Assembly: GCF_905475465.1 (NCBI RefSeq)
Contig: NC_062259.1
Location: 4,846,501-4,910,500 of the forward strand
Length of the DNA: 64,000 bases
Source: Pieris napi
Lineage: Eukaryota > Arthropoda > Insecta > Lepidoptera > Pieridae
Reading direction: 5' to 3'
How positions within the stretch are numbered: the stretch's first letter is position 1; every line of letters starts with the position of its first letter. This document shows, piece by piece, positions 51,330 to 60,953 of the stretch. The position numbers and the translations under genes were made by a program. The notes under the pieces were generated by a model. It had not been told where the DNA came from. It saw only the letters and a program-made list of their open reading frames with translations, and did not search any database.

Positions 51330-52790
51330 TTAAACAATACATGTAGTTTTTTTTAAATCATAATAAAGTGCTTGCCTGTATTTTTTCAATCGTCTATATG
51401 TTCCACGGTTTGGATATTCGTCAAATCGGTCCAGTAATCTTTCTAATTTTCGCCTTATCATGTTGTTTTTGTGTTTTTCCAACATGTCAGCATAGGCGTC
51501 GGAGAATGGTAGTATGTTTATACCTCCATCTCTTGAAACGATTCCAGAAATACCGGGCACCATTCCAGCTTGAGGCTGCGGATAGAATGGAGCGGAATGG
51601 CTTGGAATCGGTGGGTAGTATAGATTTGGAACAATGGGTATCATTGGATTACTAGGCACTATAGGTACACCGTAAGGCAAAGGGGGAATGGGCAACGGAA
51701 CAGGCATGGGAGGCACAAGAGGCAAAGGAACGGGCAGAGGTACCTGTATAGGAAGTTTTATATCGGGTTTATTTGGGGCTCGGTATTGACAATACTCTGG
51801 AATGTTTCTCGGATACCAATAAAGAGGATTGCAGGGGTCTTCACCAGGTTTTTCTTTAAAACGCTTCACGGCTAACGAATCCAAGTAGCTCTTTCCATCA
51901 ATGGATCCTTCAGTGAGAGAGTTCAGCAATGATATGATTATTACCTGTAATGTATTAGAGTTATTAAACAATGTTATTTTACCAAAGCAAAACTGTCATA
52001 TTGCCTCTGGTTTAAATGATTTTAAGCATCAGCCCTGCGATTCTGTAACTCACTTTTCGAACTCACACAGCGGTTTTCGCATCGGCGGTCGCTCTGAAAT
52101 CAGTCGTGAAGCAGTCATTTTATGATTTGGCATTCTGATAAACAATAAACTACAAGCTCCCACCTTTTCAGAATGCCAAATCATAAAATGACTGCTTCAC
52201 GACTGATTTCAGAGCGACCGCCGATGCGAAAACCGCTGTGTGAGTTCGAAAAGTGAGTTACAGAATCGCAGGGCAGTTAGAGTTTTATGAATGCTATTTG
52301 CGTTTAATTATAACCTTCAAAGTAGTACCATTTAAAATTGAATTATTAAAAATCTCCAAGACTTTAATTAAAAGCCGCTGAATGTAACGGAACAAGTTAT
52401 TTTCTACATTCAATATTAATTAAAATACGCAATTAGCCCAGCTACAACGAAGCACTATTCTTATTACAGTTTTCTAATCAATGATTAACAACTTCATTAA
52501 ATCAAATTATTATTATCTTTAAGTAAATTTGATTGCAAAAACGGTTACAACATGCAACGTAAAATATACTACGGGATATTAAAAACTGCTCCATTTTAGT
52601 TCAGATCTTTGTTTTGTCGAGTACTTTCCTTTACATCGTTTTAATGCGTAGACACATTAAGAAAAACGTACATTTTTAGTTTTTAGTTCATTTCAATATT
52701 TTTTTTAATTTACGAGCTTGTCTGCGACCTCAAGTACATACATTGCCAAATAAAAAATTAAATAAAAAGCACCTTCAATATAATAAACAT
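51330..52790 (-). CDS. Probable secreted Pro-rich protein, family with the gene at 54.05 kb
   Basis: Unrecognised. The main exon (51944-51330, minus) follows an acceptor (ACATTACAG). An in-phase first exon ATGTTTATTATATTGAAG at 52790-52773 with donor GTGCTT gives a 210-residue model with a hydrophobic start MFIILKVIIISLLN, a probable signal peptide. Then SIDGKSYLDSL and DPCNPLYWYPRNIPEYC; a central Pro-rich stretch (VPLPVPLPLVPPMPVPLPIP); a second Pro/Tyr region; and a basic C-terminus (RRKLERLLDRFDEYPNR, RRLKKYRQALYYDLKK). The first exon is inference: the donor is weak and the intron holds the foldback element at 52032-52274. The motif SIxGxxYxD...C-x-P-x-YW-x-P...P-E-x-C is shared with the 54.05-kb gene, so the two are probably ancient tandem duplicates. 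Function unknown. Confidence 0.65.
52032..52274. mobile_element. Foldback element with perfect 106-bp inverted arms
   Basis: Arms 52032-52137 and 52169-52274 are exact reverse complements over 106 bp, with a 31-bp loop. Ends read GCCCTGCGATTCTGTAACTC. Perfect identity means a very recent insertion or gene conversion. Each arm, read outward, has a 27-codon frame starting MPNHKMTASRLISERPPM, followed by GTGAGT. No clear target duplication. It lies in the proposed intron of the 51.3-kb gene. Confidence 0.9.
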
Positions 52791-53380
52791 GTTGCTCTGA
52801 ATGAATTGGACGAAGTTTGATCGAGGCTGTAATTTTTAACTGAAATTTCTCACTGTGTCCTTCTTAACAATGGCAGGACGTTTTTGTATGTACAATAAGG
52901 TTGGTCATTGTTTTCAGCGAACAATAGGAGGAGAAAATACGCATTTTTTTGGCTTTATTTCTATTTTGATGGATAACCATGGAAATGAAGCTGCTTAAAC
53001 ATTTATTTTAAGCTAGGACCACGTGCTGACTCTCTTTATTGTTTTGCTTTGATCATGTTTTCGATTCTAATATTCTAACCGTTAATAAGTTAATCTAAGT
53101 TGAGAACTGTTGTTTTATTATTATATGTTGATATGGTATTTATGGTTAAGTTTAAACTAGCTGCCTACTCTCAGTCTCTATTTCTGAATCATTTCGACTA
53201 AGGGTCCTTCAGGAAAAGAGTGTAGCAATTAGGGTCTTAAAAGGCTGGTAACGCACTCGCGAGCCCTCTGGCATTGAGAGTCGAATATTAAATAATTTAA
53301 AGAGTTAAGTGTTGACGATTAATAAATTTCGATTGATTCAGTCGTTAGTAAGCATGTTGATTTTGTTACTTCTAATATCA
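52275..53380. other. Intron/intergenic stretch between foldback copies
   Basis: Only the proposed first exon of the 51.3-kb gene (52790-52773) is seen. A reverse family A fragment lies at 53195-53282 (GGTCCTTCAGGAAAAGAG, AACGCACTCGCGAGCCCTCT). Confidence 0.45.
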
Positions 53381-53560
53381 GCCTTGCGATTCTGTATCTC
53401 ACTTTTCGAACTCACACAGCGGTTTTCGCATCGGCGGTCGCTCTCAAATCAGTCGTGAAGCAGTCATTTTATGATTTGGCATTCTAAAAAGGTGGGAGCT
53501 TGTAGTTTAATATTTATCAGAATGCCAAATGACTAAAAGTGAGTTACAGAATAGCAGGGC
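53381..53560. mobile_element. Second copy of the foldback element, one arm deleted, loop reversed
   Basis: The left arm matches the 52032 arm with a few changes. The right arm keeps only its inner 13 bp and outer 27 bp. The loop GGTGGGAGCTTGTAGTTTA is the reverse complement of the loop in the first copy, so the two elements are in opposite orientation. Confidence 0.85.
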
Positions 53561-53659
53561 AGCACTGTTTTGAGATTTCAGACATATACAATATGCATTA
53601 GACATAATATGACGTTAATCAATAAATACAAAAAAAAAACAGTTAAACAACAGTACTTC

Positions 53660-53705
53660 GGTAATTTATATTATTATTATTATTATTTATTTTATTTATT
53701 TTTTC
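53660..53705 (+). repeat. (TTA)n/(TTTA)n microsatellite
   Basis: A run of ATTATTATTATTATT passing into TTTATTTTATTTATTTT. Simple sequence. Confidence 0.8.
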
Positions 53706-54047
53706 GTTATAGTACTTTTTTTTTACATGTGTCTTTACTAAGACATCATGGAACATTACAATCTAACTTAAGACTAATAAGTAATTTAAGTCTAACCTAG
53801 TTTACTAATAAGGATTTGAAGATATACGATATATAAAAACAAATGTGATAATATATTAATCGTTAAAATTTATTTGTTTTGAGTTTCATGGAACATCAAA
53901 ATAGCGGAATATAATTAAAAACAAAATATACACCAGAATATTTATTTAAAAAAAATATACCGAAACATATAACGTATATATATATAAAAATTACAGTCAA
54001 GTCTACTTTATCAAATTTTATTATTATATAGTTAATGTATGATTATA

Positions 54048-54599
54048 CTATTTATTATAAGCTGCTTTCGCATACGCTTGCGATAGCTGCTTGATCATAG
54101 CCTCAGTCTTCCATGATACAGGCTGCTTGTACAATGCAACACCGCCAAAGTAGGGTATAGTGGCTATTCTAGCAGCACTTGGTATATTTTGTACATCCCG
54201 CTTAAGCATATCCAATAATTTATCCATTGGATTTCGCGGTCTTTTATAAAGTTGCACAGTTTCCATAGGATATACCACACCGTAATCGTCTGGTAGAGAA
54301 TGGTCTACGACTGGTAGAGTATTATAATCAAATTGGGAATTGTAAAACCGCTCGTATTCTATAAAAGGTTCCTTTTCGGTGACGATACGGTAGGGTGTCT
54401 TTATTCTCGAGCGTATCAATTTTGCGAACATATCCGCACATTCTTCTGGCAAATGCAACGGATGCCAATAAAATGGGTCACACTCGTGCAAGTTTCTGTA
54501 CCTCTGTTCGAAATCAAAATCATCCATGTATGTCACGCCAGCAATTGAGGCGCGTTTTATTTTGAAAAGCCACAGCAACGTGATGATTTTTACGAACAT
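54048..54599 (-). CDS. Probable secreted protein with Y-W-x-P motif, paralogue of the 51.3-kb gene
   Basis: Unrecognised 183-residue protein in one coding exon. The ATG lies one base after a good acceptor (CTTATATTTCAG, 54602-54601), so a non-coding exon precedes it. N-terminus MFVKIITLLWLFKIKRASIAG is a probable signal peptide. Then GVTYMDDFDFEQRY and CDPFYWHPLHLPEEC, aligning with SIDGKSYLDSL and DPCNPLYWYPRNIPEYC of the 51.3-kb gene. The rest is Tyr/Pro-rich without the long Pro tract (FNSQFDYNTLPVVDHSLPDD, then RPRNPMDKLLDML), with a C-terminal half that ends KQLSQAYAKAAYNK. Two conserved Cys flank the YW motif and could form a disulphide. Predicted extracellular; role unknown. Confidence 0.75.
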   Translation of the reverse strand: MFVKIITLLWLFKIKRASIAGVTYMDDFDFEQRYRNLHECDPFYWHPLHLPEECADMFAKLIRSRIKTPYRIVTEKEPFIEYERFYNSQFDYNTLPVVDHSLPDDYGVVYPMETVQLYKRPRNPMDKLLDMLKRDVQNIPSAARIATIPYFGGVALYKQPVSWKTEAMIKQLSQAYAKAAYNK

Positions 54600-54938
54600 A
54601 CTGAAATATAAGATAAATTTAGTCTACGGTTATAGAGAATTATTACACGATAAAGATCTGAAACTAAAGGGTTATAGAAGAAAGTGACAAGAGATAGAAG
54701 GGAAATATTTTAAATTTTTTCAATGATTTTACCTTAGATTTAAATTACCTTCCGCTAAAGTAACACAAAGCGTATTCGTGCAGGTTTGTGAACGTTTAAT
54801 CGTTGTGTATTATCAGTAGCTGTATTGGTGGAACTTTTTTACTCTAGGGCCGTCCTTGAGTATATTTTTAGTTTATGTAGTAAGTGAATATTACTATATT
54901 TTTTTATAAATTTATATATCATTAAATTATAATATATT

Positions 54939-55380
54939 TTAAACTTCACCATGTCGTATAGATGGAATGCTATTTTCAGATTTTAATTTACCTGATCCCG
55001 GAGGATTTATTTTCATAAATAAAAGAGATTTGGTTCTTTTAGTTAAGTAAAGTTTTGGTTTATGATTTCTTCCATACTTAGGGTTCATACCCTTCACCAC
55101 ACTATATATAAATATACTATAGTCTATATAACAGTAACACAACCTCCTCAATAGCTCACTTAATCAATTTGTTCTAATATGATGTAAAATACTTAAAGGA
55201 CTCATGTGGTTACCACACAGATATACTAGAAGAATTTTTTTTTTAAGTAAAAAAGTATGTAGTAAAAACTTTTTAACACAATCCGCTATTTAAAAAAATA
55301 AGTTACTTATATTGAATTTCACGTAAAACCTTGGCGCACTTAGTCTGGATAAAAATCAACGACGAACGGATTAGCATCAT
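54939..55380 (-). CDS. Small basic, possibly secreted peptide (two exons)
   Basis: Unrecognised. Exon 1 (55380-55307) encodes MMLIRSSLIFIQTKCAKVLR and ends at donor GTAACT. Exon 2 (55101-54939) follows acceptor TATATATAG. They join in phase to 78 residues. The product is very basic after a hydrophobic start: KGMNPKYGRNHKPKLYLTKR, then INPPGSGKLKSENS. The 205-bp intron, matching phase and same-strand position in the cluster support it. Exon 2 alone is also open further upstream, so the exon 1 link is inferred. Confidence 0.4.
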
Positions 55381-58059
55381 TTTAATTACAAGGACATAGA
55401 AAAAATACTTTGATATAAGTGTCATATATTATGTGTCACCTTGAAGTAAATAAGAGGATCTTGATTTTATTTTAATTGCACCCCTACTGAGTCTGAATAC
55501 ATTTTTTGAGGCTGCTTACTAAGAATTATAACGCGTAATTTACAGATAACAGGAAAGTAATCTCACTGAAGCCCTTTATTTTCTAAATAATTTTAATGAG
55601 AAATTTCCTTAAATCTTTATAATATAATTTTATCCAAAAGTAATTTAAATATGGTTTCGTTTGGATACCCGTTTGTTTGTTCTATTCAACAATTGTGGGT
55701 ATCTGTATAGTTTAATGAAAACAGGAACAAGAATCATCGGCGGCCTATTAGTGCAATCTTCTGAAATTAAAATAATTATAGTTATTCTAATAGTTTAAAA
55801 CATTCTCTGTAGTTTTGATATAAAACCTGAAAAACATTTTTCATAATTTTATTATTCAGTAGAAATAGTGTTATCATGTTTATAATAAAACAATAATTTA
55901 CAAAGAATATTTTATAAAATTATTTCACAAATATGTCATTTAAATATAATTAGAACTATGAAATTCTTTTGTCTCAAAGGATACAATTTTGCATAATTAT
56001 AAAGAATACGAAGGACTGAAAATATGTTGTTTATTAGTATTACAAATACAATTCTCATATCTTTCCAACAAATAATATTTCGCTACATACATACATACAC
56101 TTCTATTAAGAAAATTATATATTAATGTAACGAACATTAATACGAGTATTTAATTTTCTAGCACTGACAACCTTACTGTTGTTTTTTCGTCCTAGAAAGA
56201 TATTAGAACGACTCATGGCCATGTGTAATAACTTTTCAGAATCCCTATTAAATGCGCCAAAACTTGTAATACAGGGTCACTTTTTGGTAGAGTAATTTTT
56301 AATTAGCTAAGCTAGTTATTATTAAACAAATTTCTAATATACTTTTAATACACAATCAATTTGCAGTCGAATATTTCGTCACCGCAATCATGGATGAAGG
56401 AGCTATGTTTAAACGAATCCAACTATATACTATAACTATATACTTTTGTTTTGATTTTGAACATAATTCGATTCATTAACTTTTTTTAACCTTTGTCAAT
56501 CAATATTTACCTTTAGAGTCTTTCCCTGTGTTTATACTTTCTCTGATCATACAAAATAACACAGCGCATCGTAAAATGAAATTCATTTTCATTCGAATAT
56601 TTTTATATCAAAACAATTGCGTTTGAGGTAATATTTTGAGTAACACACGAACAATATAAATATTACTGTTAAGTTTTATTTGCTATTAAAATTTCCATTT
56701 TTTATCGGATATGTGGCTATTGTTCACTTACTTCCTGTATTAACCATATAAATAAAATTAGCCCTAATAATCATAGTTCGACCAAAGGTCTTTCTATTAT
56801 GAATTACCATCATTAGTTTTACTCATCGGCGTAGACTTTCAACTCTTTCTCAATATCAATAGATATAGTACATAGTTCTATTTAGACTGATTCTATTTTA
56901 TAGTCATAGACTTGGGTATCATCGTCTTGGCTTCCTAGTTTCGACATCCGGCGTTCTAACTCCGTTCTGCCGGTCAACTATTTCTCGCTCAACACTTACG
57001 CAGTCGAAAGCGGGCATAATGTTTCGAGTGGTAGGCACAAAAGATGCATGTCATACGATAAAGATTAATAAAAAGAAAGCAATTTCTTTGAATTACTTCA
57101 AAACAAACTCTAGTTATAGTTTGTAGACGTATGAACTTATAATTATAAGTAGGTTAATGATTCTTTGTGCATGCCTTCGGATCTGATAATTATTTCGATA
57201 GAATCGAATTAGTTACTCTCGGACTAAAACGAACAACTCTTTAAAAAATAACAATGTTTCAAATGAAAGATTACTTAACAACGCTGATTTAGAAAAAAAA
57301 TATTTTCATCAAGTTTAAATCATCACCATTGCCATGTGGTGATGATGAGCGCATTTCCCTTTCCAAGGCATAGTTTACTGTATATTTAAATTTTCATACT
57401 TATGTCCGTTTTGAATAAATGATTTTTTGTAATCACAATTTCAGAAAGAGACGGGAACAATTCGGTTGAAATATTATTGATAGTTGTTAAGAATAAAGTG
57501 GTAAACTTAAGAAAATAGTTGGTTTTCGGAATTGTAGATCCTAATCATTCTGTTAATATTGTCATGAATCTACTTAGATGGTATTTCTATAAACATTCTT
57601 CAGTATACAACTAACCCACTGAGCTAAGTTGAATCAATTTGTATTCACTTTTATTAAAATAGTTTTCTAGCAATGTTCATTAAATGTCACGTCTGTATCT
57701 CTGTGCAATGTCGTTATTGCATTTCATCCTTAACGTTCTAGTGGTAAAATTTCTGGAAATGTATGTAAATACGAGTTACTTGTCCATAAAATGTATTCTC
57801 GTGTACGTTCCTTTTGACGATGCTTGAATTTTTTACATAAAACTCGCGTGAAATGTTAAATTCTGTACAATGCACGAAAAGAACTTTGAACCCATATTCA
57901 ACTTTATACACGGCACACGATCGAGGTTTTGGCGTTTTTTATAGAGCAGACTGTCCCAATACCGTTTTAAAAATTGGTACGTTCTTTTCTTAAATCAGGT
58001 GCAGCATAAAGGGAAATTAAATCGCTTAGTTTCGCAACTACTTAATCTAAGTTTTTAAA
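55381..58059. other. Stretch without recognised genes
   Basis: AT-rich, no convincing exon or repeat. A short CATCACCATTGCCATGTGG/GTGATGATGAG region near 57320-57350 forms a small inverted repeat. Nothing else supported. Confidence 0.4.
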
Positions 58060-58282
58060 TTATTTCTTGAACATTTTTTTTTTCATTTTATATGCTGGTA
58101 CTTTTGGTACTATTTTCATATAGTGCATATTTGTTTTTATAATATAGGGAGAGAGTTTGTTACTCTTTATTAGGCTGTCATAAGTATCGGAAAAAGTCTT
58201 AGAAGGAGAAGACTTGAGTTTGATGACTAAGTACTTAGGTGGATGTTCCGAATTCAAAGTATGAAACTGTTCTCTCCTCAAG
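58060..58282 (-). CDS. Terminal exon of an unknown basic protein (partial)
   Basis: A 74-codon open frame on the minus strand after an acceptor-like CAAATTAG. It reads REQFHTLNSEHPPKYLVIKL, KSSPSKTFSDTYDSLIKS and ends MKIVPKVPAYKMKKKMFKK. No in-frame ATG at the 5' end, so an upstream exon ending in phase 2 is required and was not found; a SINE at 58690-58980 lies in the expected interval. The ending resembles IVVAKVPAFITEKRFKD of the gene at 59.07 kb, suggesting a second related pair in this cluster. May be a broken gene. Confidence 0.4.
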
Positions 58283-58689
58283 CTAATTTGACGCTCTTAG
58301 TTAAGTACTACTTAAATTTGTTAATAAAATATTTAAACGTAAATAAATTTAATGGATGCAGTGCTTGTTGATGAGTGCAAACCTCGAGCAGTACATCTCG
58401 AGTTTAATAACTTATTAAAAAGATTCTTCAGGAGCATTTTAGTATTTTGAATTCCAGCGAGTATTACAAACGGAAATACTGGTTAAGCTTTATGCAATGG
58501 AAACAACGTTATGGGATGACATTTATCAGACAAGTGAATATTTACAAATAATAAAAAAAATGTCTTTGCAGTATTATTTTATACTGGAGCTTTTAATGGC
58601 AAACCAAATTGATGTTCAACTGTTTTTTTTAATATATAATGCTTTGAAACAAAAGACGGCATCATTGATTGTAATTTGTCCAAATTTTT

Positions 58690-58982
58690 AGTCCAACGCG
58701 TAGACAATATAAAAACTAGTGGGGCTACAATCTGGGTCTCCTGTATCTGTTTAATTATAATTTGTCATTCCAATAGGCAAGTAGGTGATCAGCTTTCTGT
58801 GCTTAACACATGCCGTTGACTTTTTGGGTCTAAGGCAAGCCGGTTTCCTTCAGCGTTCGAGAGAATGTTAAATGCACATAAAGACAGAAGGTCCATTTGT
58901 GCACAGCCGGGGATCGAACCTACGACCTCAAGGATGAGAGTTGTACGCTGAAGCCACTAGGTCAACAGTGTTCACAACACGC
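58690..58982 (-). mobile_element. tRNA-derived SINE
   Basis: On the minus strand the head has a box A-like GACCTAGTGGCTTCAGCG and box B GTAGGTTCGATCCCCGG, followed by CTGTGCACAAATGGACC and later GGTGATCAC-type body shared with 6140-6235. The distal end AGATTGTAGCCCCACTAG resembles other SINE tails here. A different family from that at 35591. Confidence 0.75.
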
Positions 58983-59067
58983 GTGATATTTTGTCCGTTG
59001 GTCTAAATGCAATCAAACGCATGGTTTCGCCTTTCGTCTACACAGCATATTTAATAAAGTAATTTAT

Positions 59068-59969
59068 TCATTTAGACTCTGAGATTTTATTATTTTCAAA
59101 ACGTTTTATGACATCCTTAAACCTTTTTTCCGTTATAAAAGCTGGTACTTTTGCTACTACTATTGGACAGCAACACGTATTACCACTATTGCGTCTTCGT
59201 CTTACAACGATTGACTCGTTGTTTTCTTTATAAAACCTTCGGAGGTCATGATCCTTTACTATACCACGTAGATGTTGAAGATGTAAGGCATTTTTGTCTA
59301 ATTTATACTCTATCTTGCACTCTAGAATTAGAAAACGTTAAAACAGATATATTATACATTCATCGGAATAATTTACTAAGAGACAATTTATTAGTATATG
59401 AATTATTGTCCCATGGGCAGAACTTGTTTTACCTACCATTTAATTTTTATAGTTTATCACACCGTGTTCAATTTATTGGTGCATTACATTATTTAGTTAT
59501 GCGAACAATTTAGCACAAACAGCTTTGTTTACTACACATGAATTTCCACCATTGAATCCACAAACCACATGAATTTATCAAACGAAGCTTGCGCTTAAAT
59601 TAATTCGATATTTTATAGGACAAATATAAATTCATATTTTTTATGTACCATTATTTGGTGGACATTTGCATTCTAGAAGATCATGATCCAAATCCATATT
59701 AGTTCCATGTCTACGAATAAAACCGCTTCTTGTTACTCCTACAGTGGTCATGGAGACGCCTCTTCTAAGAGAAACATTCGCCAAAGTACCAGAGATAAAT
59801 ATCACTGATAGCATATGAATCTAAAATATAAAATCTAAATGAAAATAATGATTCATTCACATTTGAGAGGAGAGGTTTGGATGGATATCTAAAGACTTTG
59901 ATATTTATTACGCACAGTACATTATTAATTTCAGTTGAATCACTATTCCGGTGTGTCATTAAGCTTACC
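59068..59969 (-). CDS. Small Cys-containing, probably secreted basic protein (two coding exons)
   Basis: Unrecognised; not visible as a single ORF. A non-coding exon ends at donor TTGTTG|GTAAGC (59969). The next exon (59820-59649, after acceptor TATATTTTAG) starts with ATG at 59814 and encodes MLSVIFISGTLANVSLRRGV, a probable signal peptide, then MDLDHDLLECKCPPNN. Its donor is G|GTACAT. The last exon (59321-59068, acceptor TTCTAATTCTAG) completes the codon and reads ECKIEYKLDKNALHLQHLRG, VVRRRRNSGNTCCCPIVVAK and KVPAFITEKRFKDVIKRFEN. Total 139 residues. AATAAA overlaps the stop. The donor of the middle exon is weak, but phase and the open 84-codon last exon support the model. The same VPKVPAY/VAKVPAF ending occurs in the 58.06-kb exon. 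Confidence 0.5.
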
Positions 59970-59996
59970 AACAAATTAATACATCTATTCCTTTAA

Positions 59997-60115
59997 AGAA
60001 AAAACTTTTTAACCGGATTGAAGTTTGAGAAGAATTTATAACTATTTAACATAATTTTAAATAGTTGTAAATTTATAATAATACATAACTTCAATCCGGT
60101 TACAAACTTTTTTCT
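59997..60115. mobile_element. piggyBac-like MITE with TTAA target duplication
   Basis: A 119-bp element between TTAA at 59993-59996 and TTAA at 60116-60119. The left end AGAAAAAACTTTTTAACCGG plus ATTGAAGTT is inverted at the right end with three mismatches over 29 bp. The TTAA duplication is diagnostic of piggyBac-type insertion. It sits about 30 bp upstream of the first exon end of the 59.07-kb gene, so it may lie in its promoter. Confidence 0.75.
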
Positions 60116-60271
60116 TTAAATGTGTAAAGGTTATGTAAATCAAAGACAATACACCTATTCCTATTGACACACACATAAGTTTGTAATATAAGGATGTATA
60201 AATAATCAATATTAATAAAATATTTTATTGGTATCTTTCAATACATTTTAATTACGAAATCCTTGAAGAAA

Positions 60272-60910
60272 CTAATATTTATGTCTTTTAAAAATACTCA
60301 TAACTTTTGACGTCCTACCAAAATGGACTCTACTTATTCTGACGGGACAGTCTGGTCTGACGGAAGGAGGTTTCACATCGAATTCTTCACTAAGATAATC
60401 TGAGGTGGCCTCTTTACTCTTAGCTGTAGATGTAATATTAGGACACTCGGAGGGTAGCGTCCATATTTTCCTGGTAGTCGACTTCTTGAACGGCGCTTCA
60501 GAGCGGCCTGAATAAATATTCTTATAGTCCCTCGAATATATCTCTTTATATCTCTTATTTGCAGATTTTCCTACATATAGTGGAAATACCATATGAAAGT
60601 TTTGTTCATTTTTACAGCCTCCAGCGCAGATTTTATAAGGCGCAGTGAAGAATAATACGCCCTTGGAAGTAGTTGGATCTACAAGTTTTACATCCAAGCG
60701 TCATAATTTTATCTAGATTTCTATGATGAGTATGTGAGTCGTATTATTTTCTACCGGATAATGTTATACAATCCTATAGTTACTTTAAAATACTAAAAAT
60801 ACACACACTATTCTTACAGTACTAAACCGATACGATAATGTCGAAAATGAAATATAATAAGACACATAATATCGTTTCTTTGAAGTCACTCTGCAAACAC
60901 ATAAAGATGT
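60272..60910 (-). CDS. Unknown basic protein, 5' end unresolved
   Basis: A 141-codon frame (60697-60272) has no ATG at its start and a stop just before it. It includes CAGGCKNEQNFHMVFPLYVG, KSANKRYKEIYSRDYKNIYS, RSEAPFKKSTTRKIWTLPSE, EEFDVKPPSVRPDCPVRISR and ends SKVMSIFKRHKY. One in-phase model uses an ATG near 60864 (MCLIIFHFRHYRIGLV, donor GTAAGA at 60814), then a short exon ending C|GTATTA near 60659 with CKTCRSNYFQG, then acceptor TATATGTAG near 60572. The open frame through that supposed intron argues against it. An AATAAA lies 50 bp after the stop (60216-60221, minus). Probably a real gene; N-terminus uncertain. Confidence 0.45.
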
Positions 60911-60953
60911 CGATAGTGTCGGAGTCAGCATTCAGTAAGCGCAACGTCATTGT

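Noticed and set aside
51368..51655. Plus-strand frames over the 51.3-kb gene
   Set aside because: Antisense shadows of the Pro-rich minus-strand coding exon.
59151..59513. 120-codon plus-strand frame
   Set aside because: It is antisense to the better supported minus-strand exon 59321-59068, which has an acceptor, stop and poly(A) signal.
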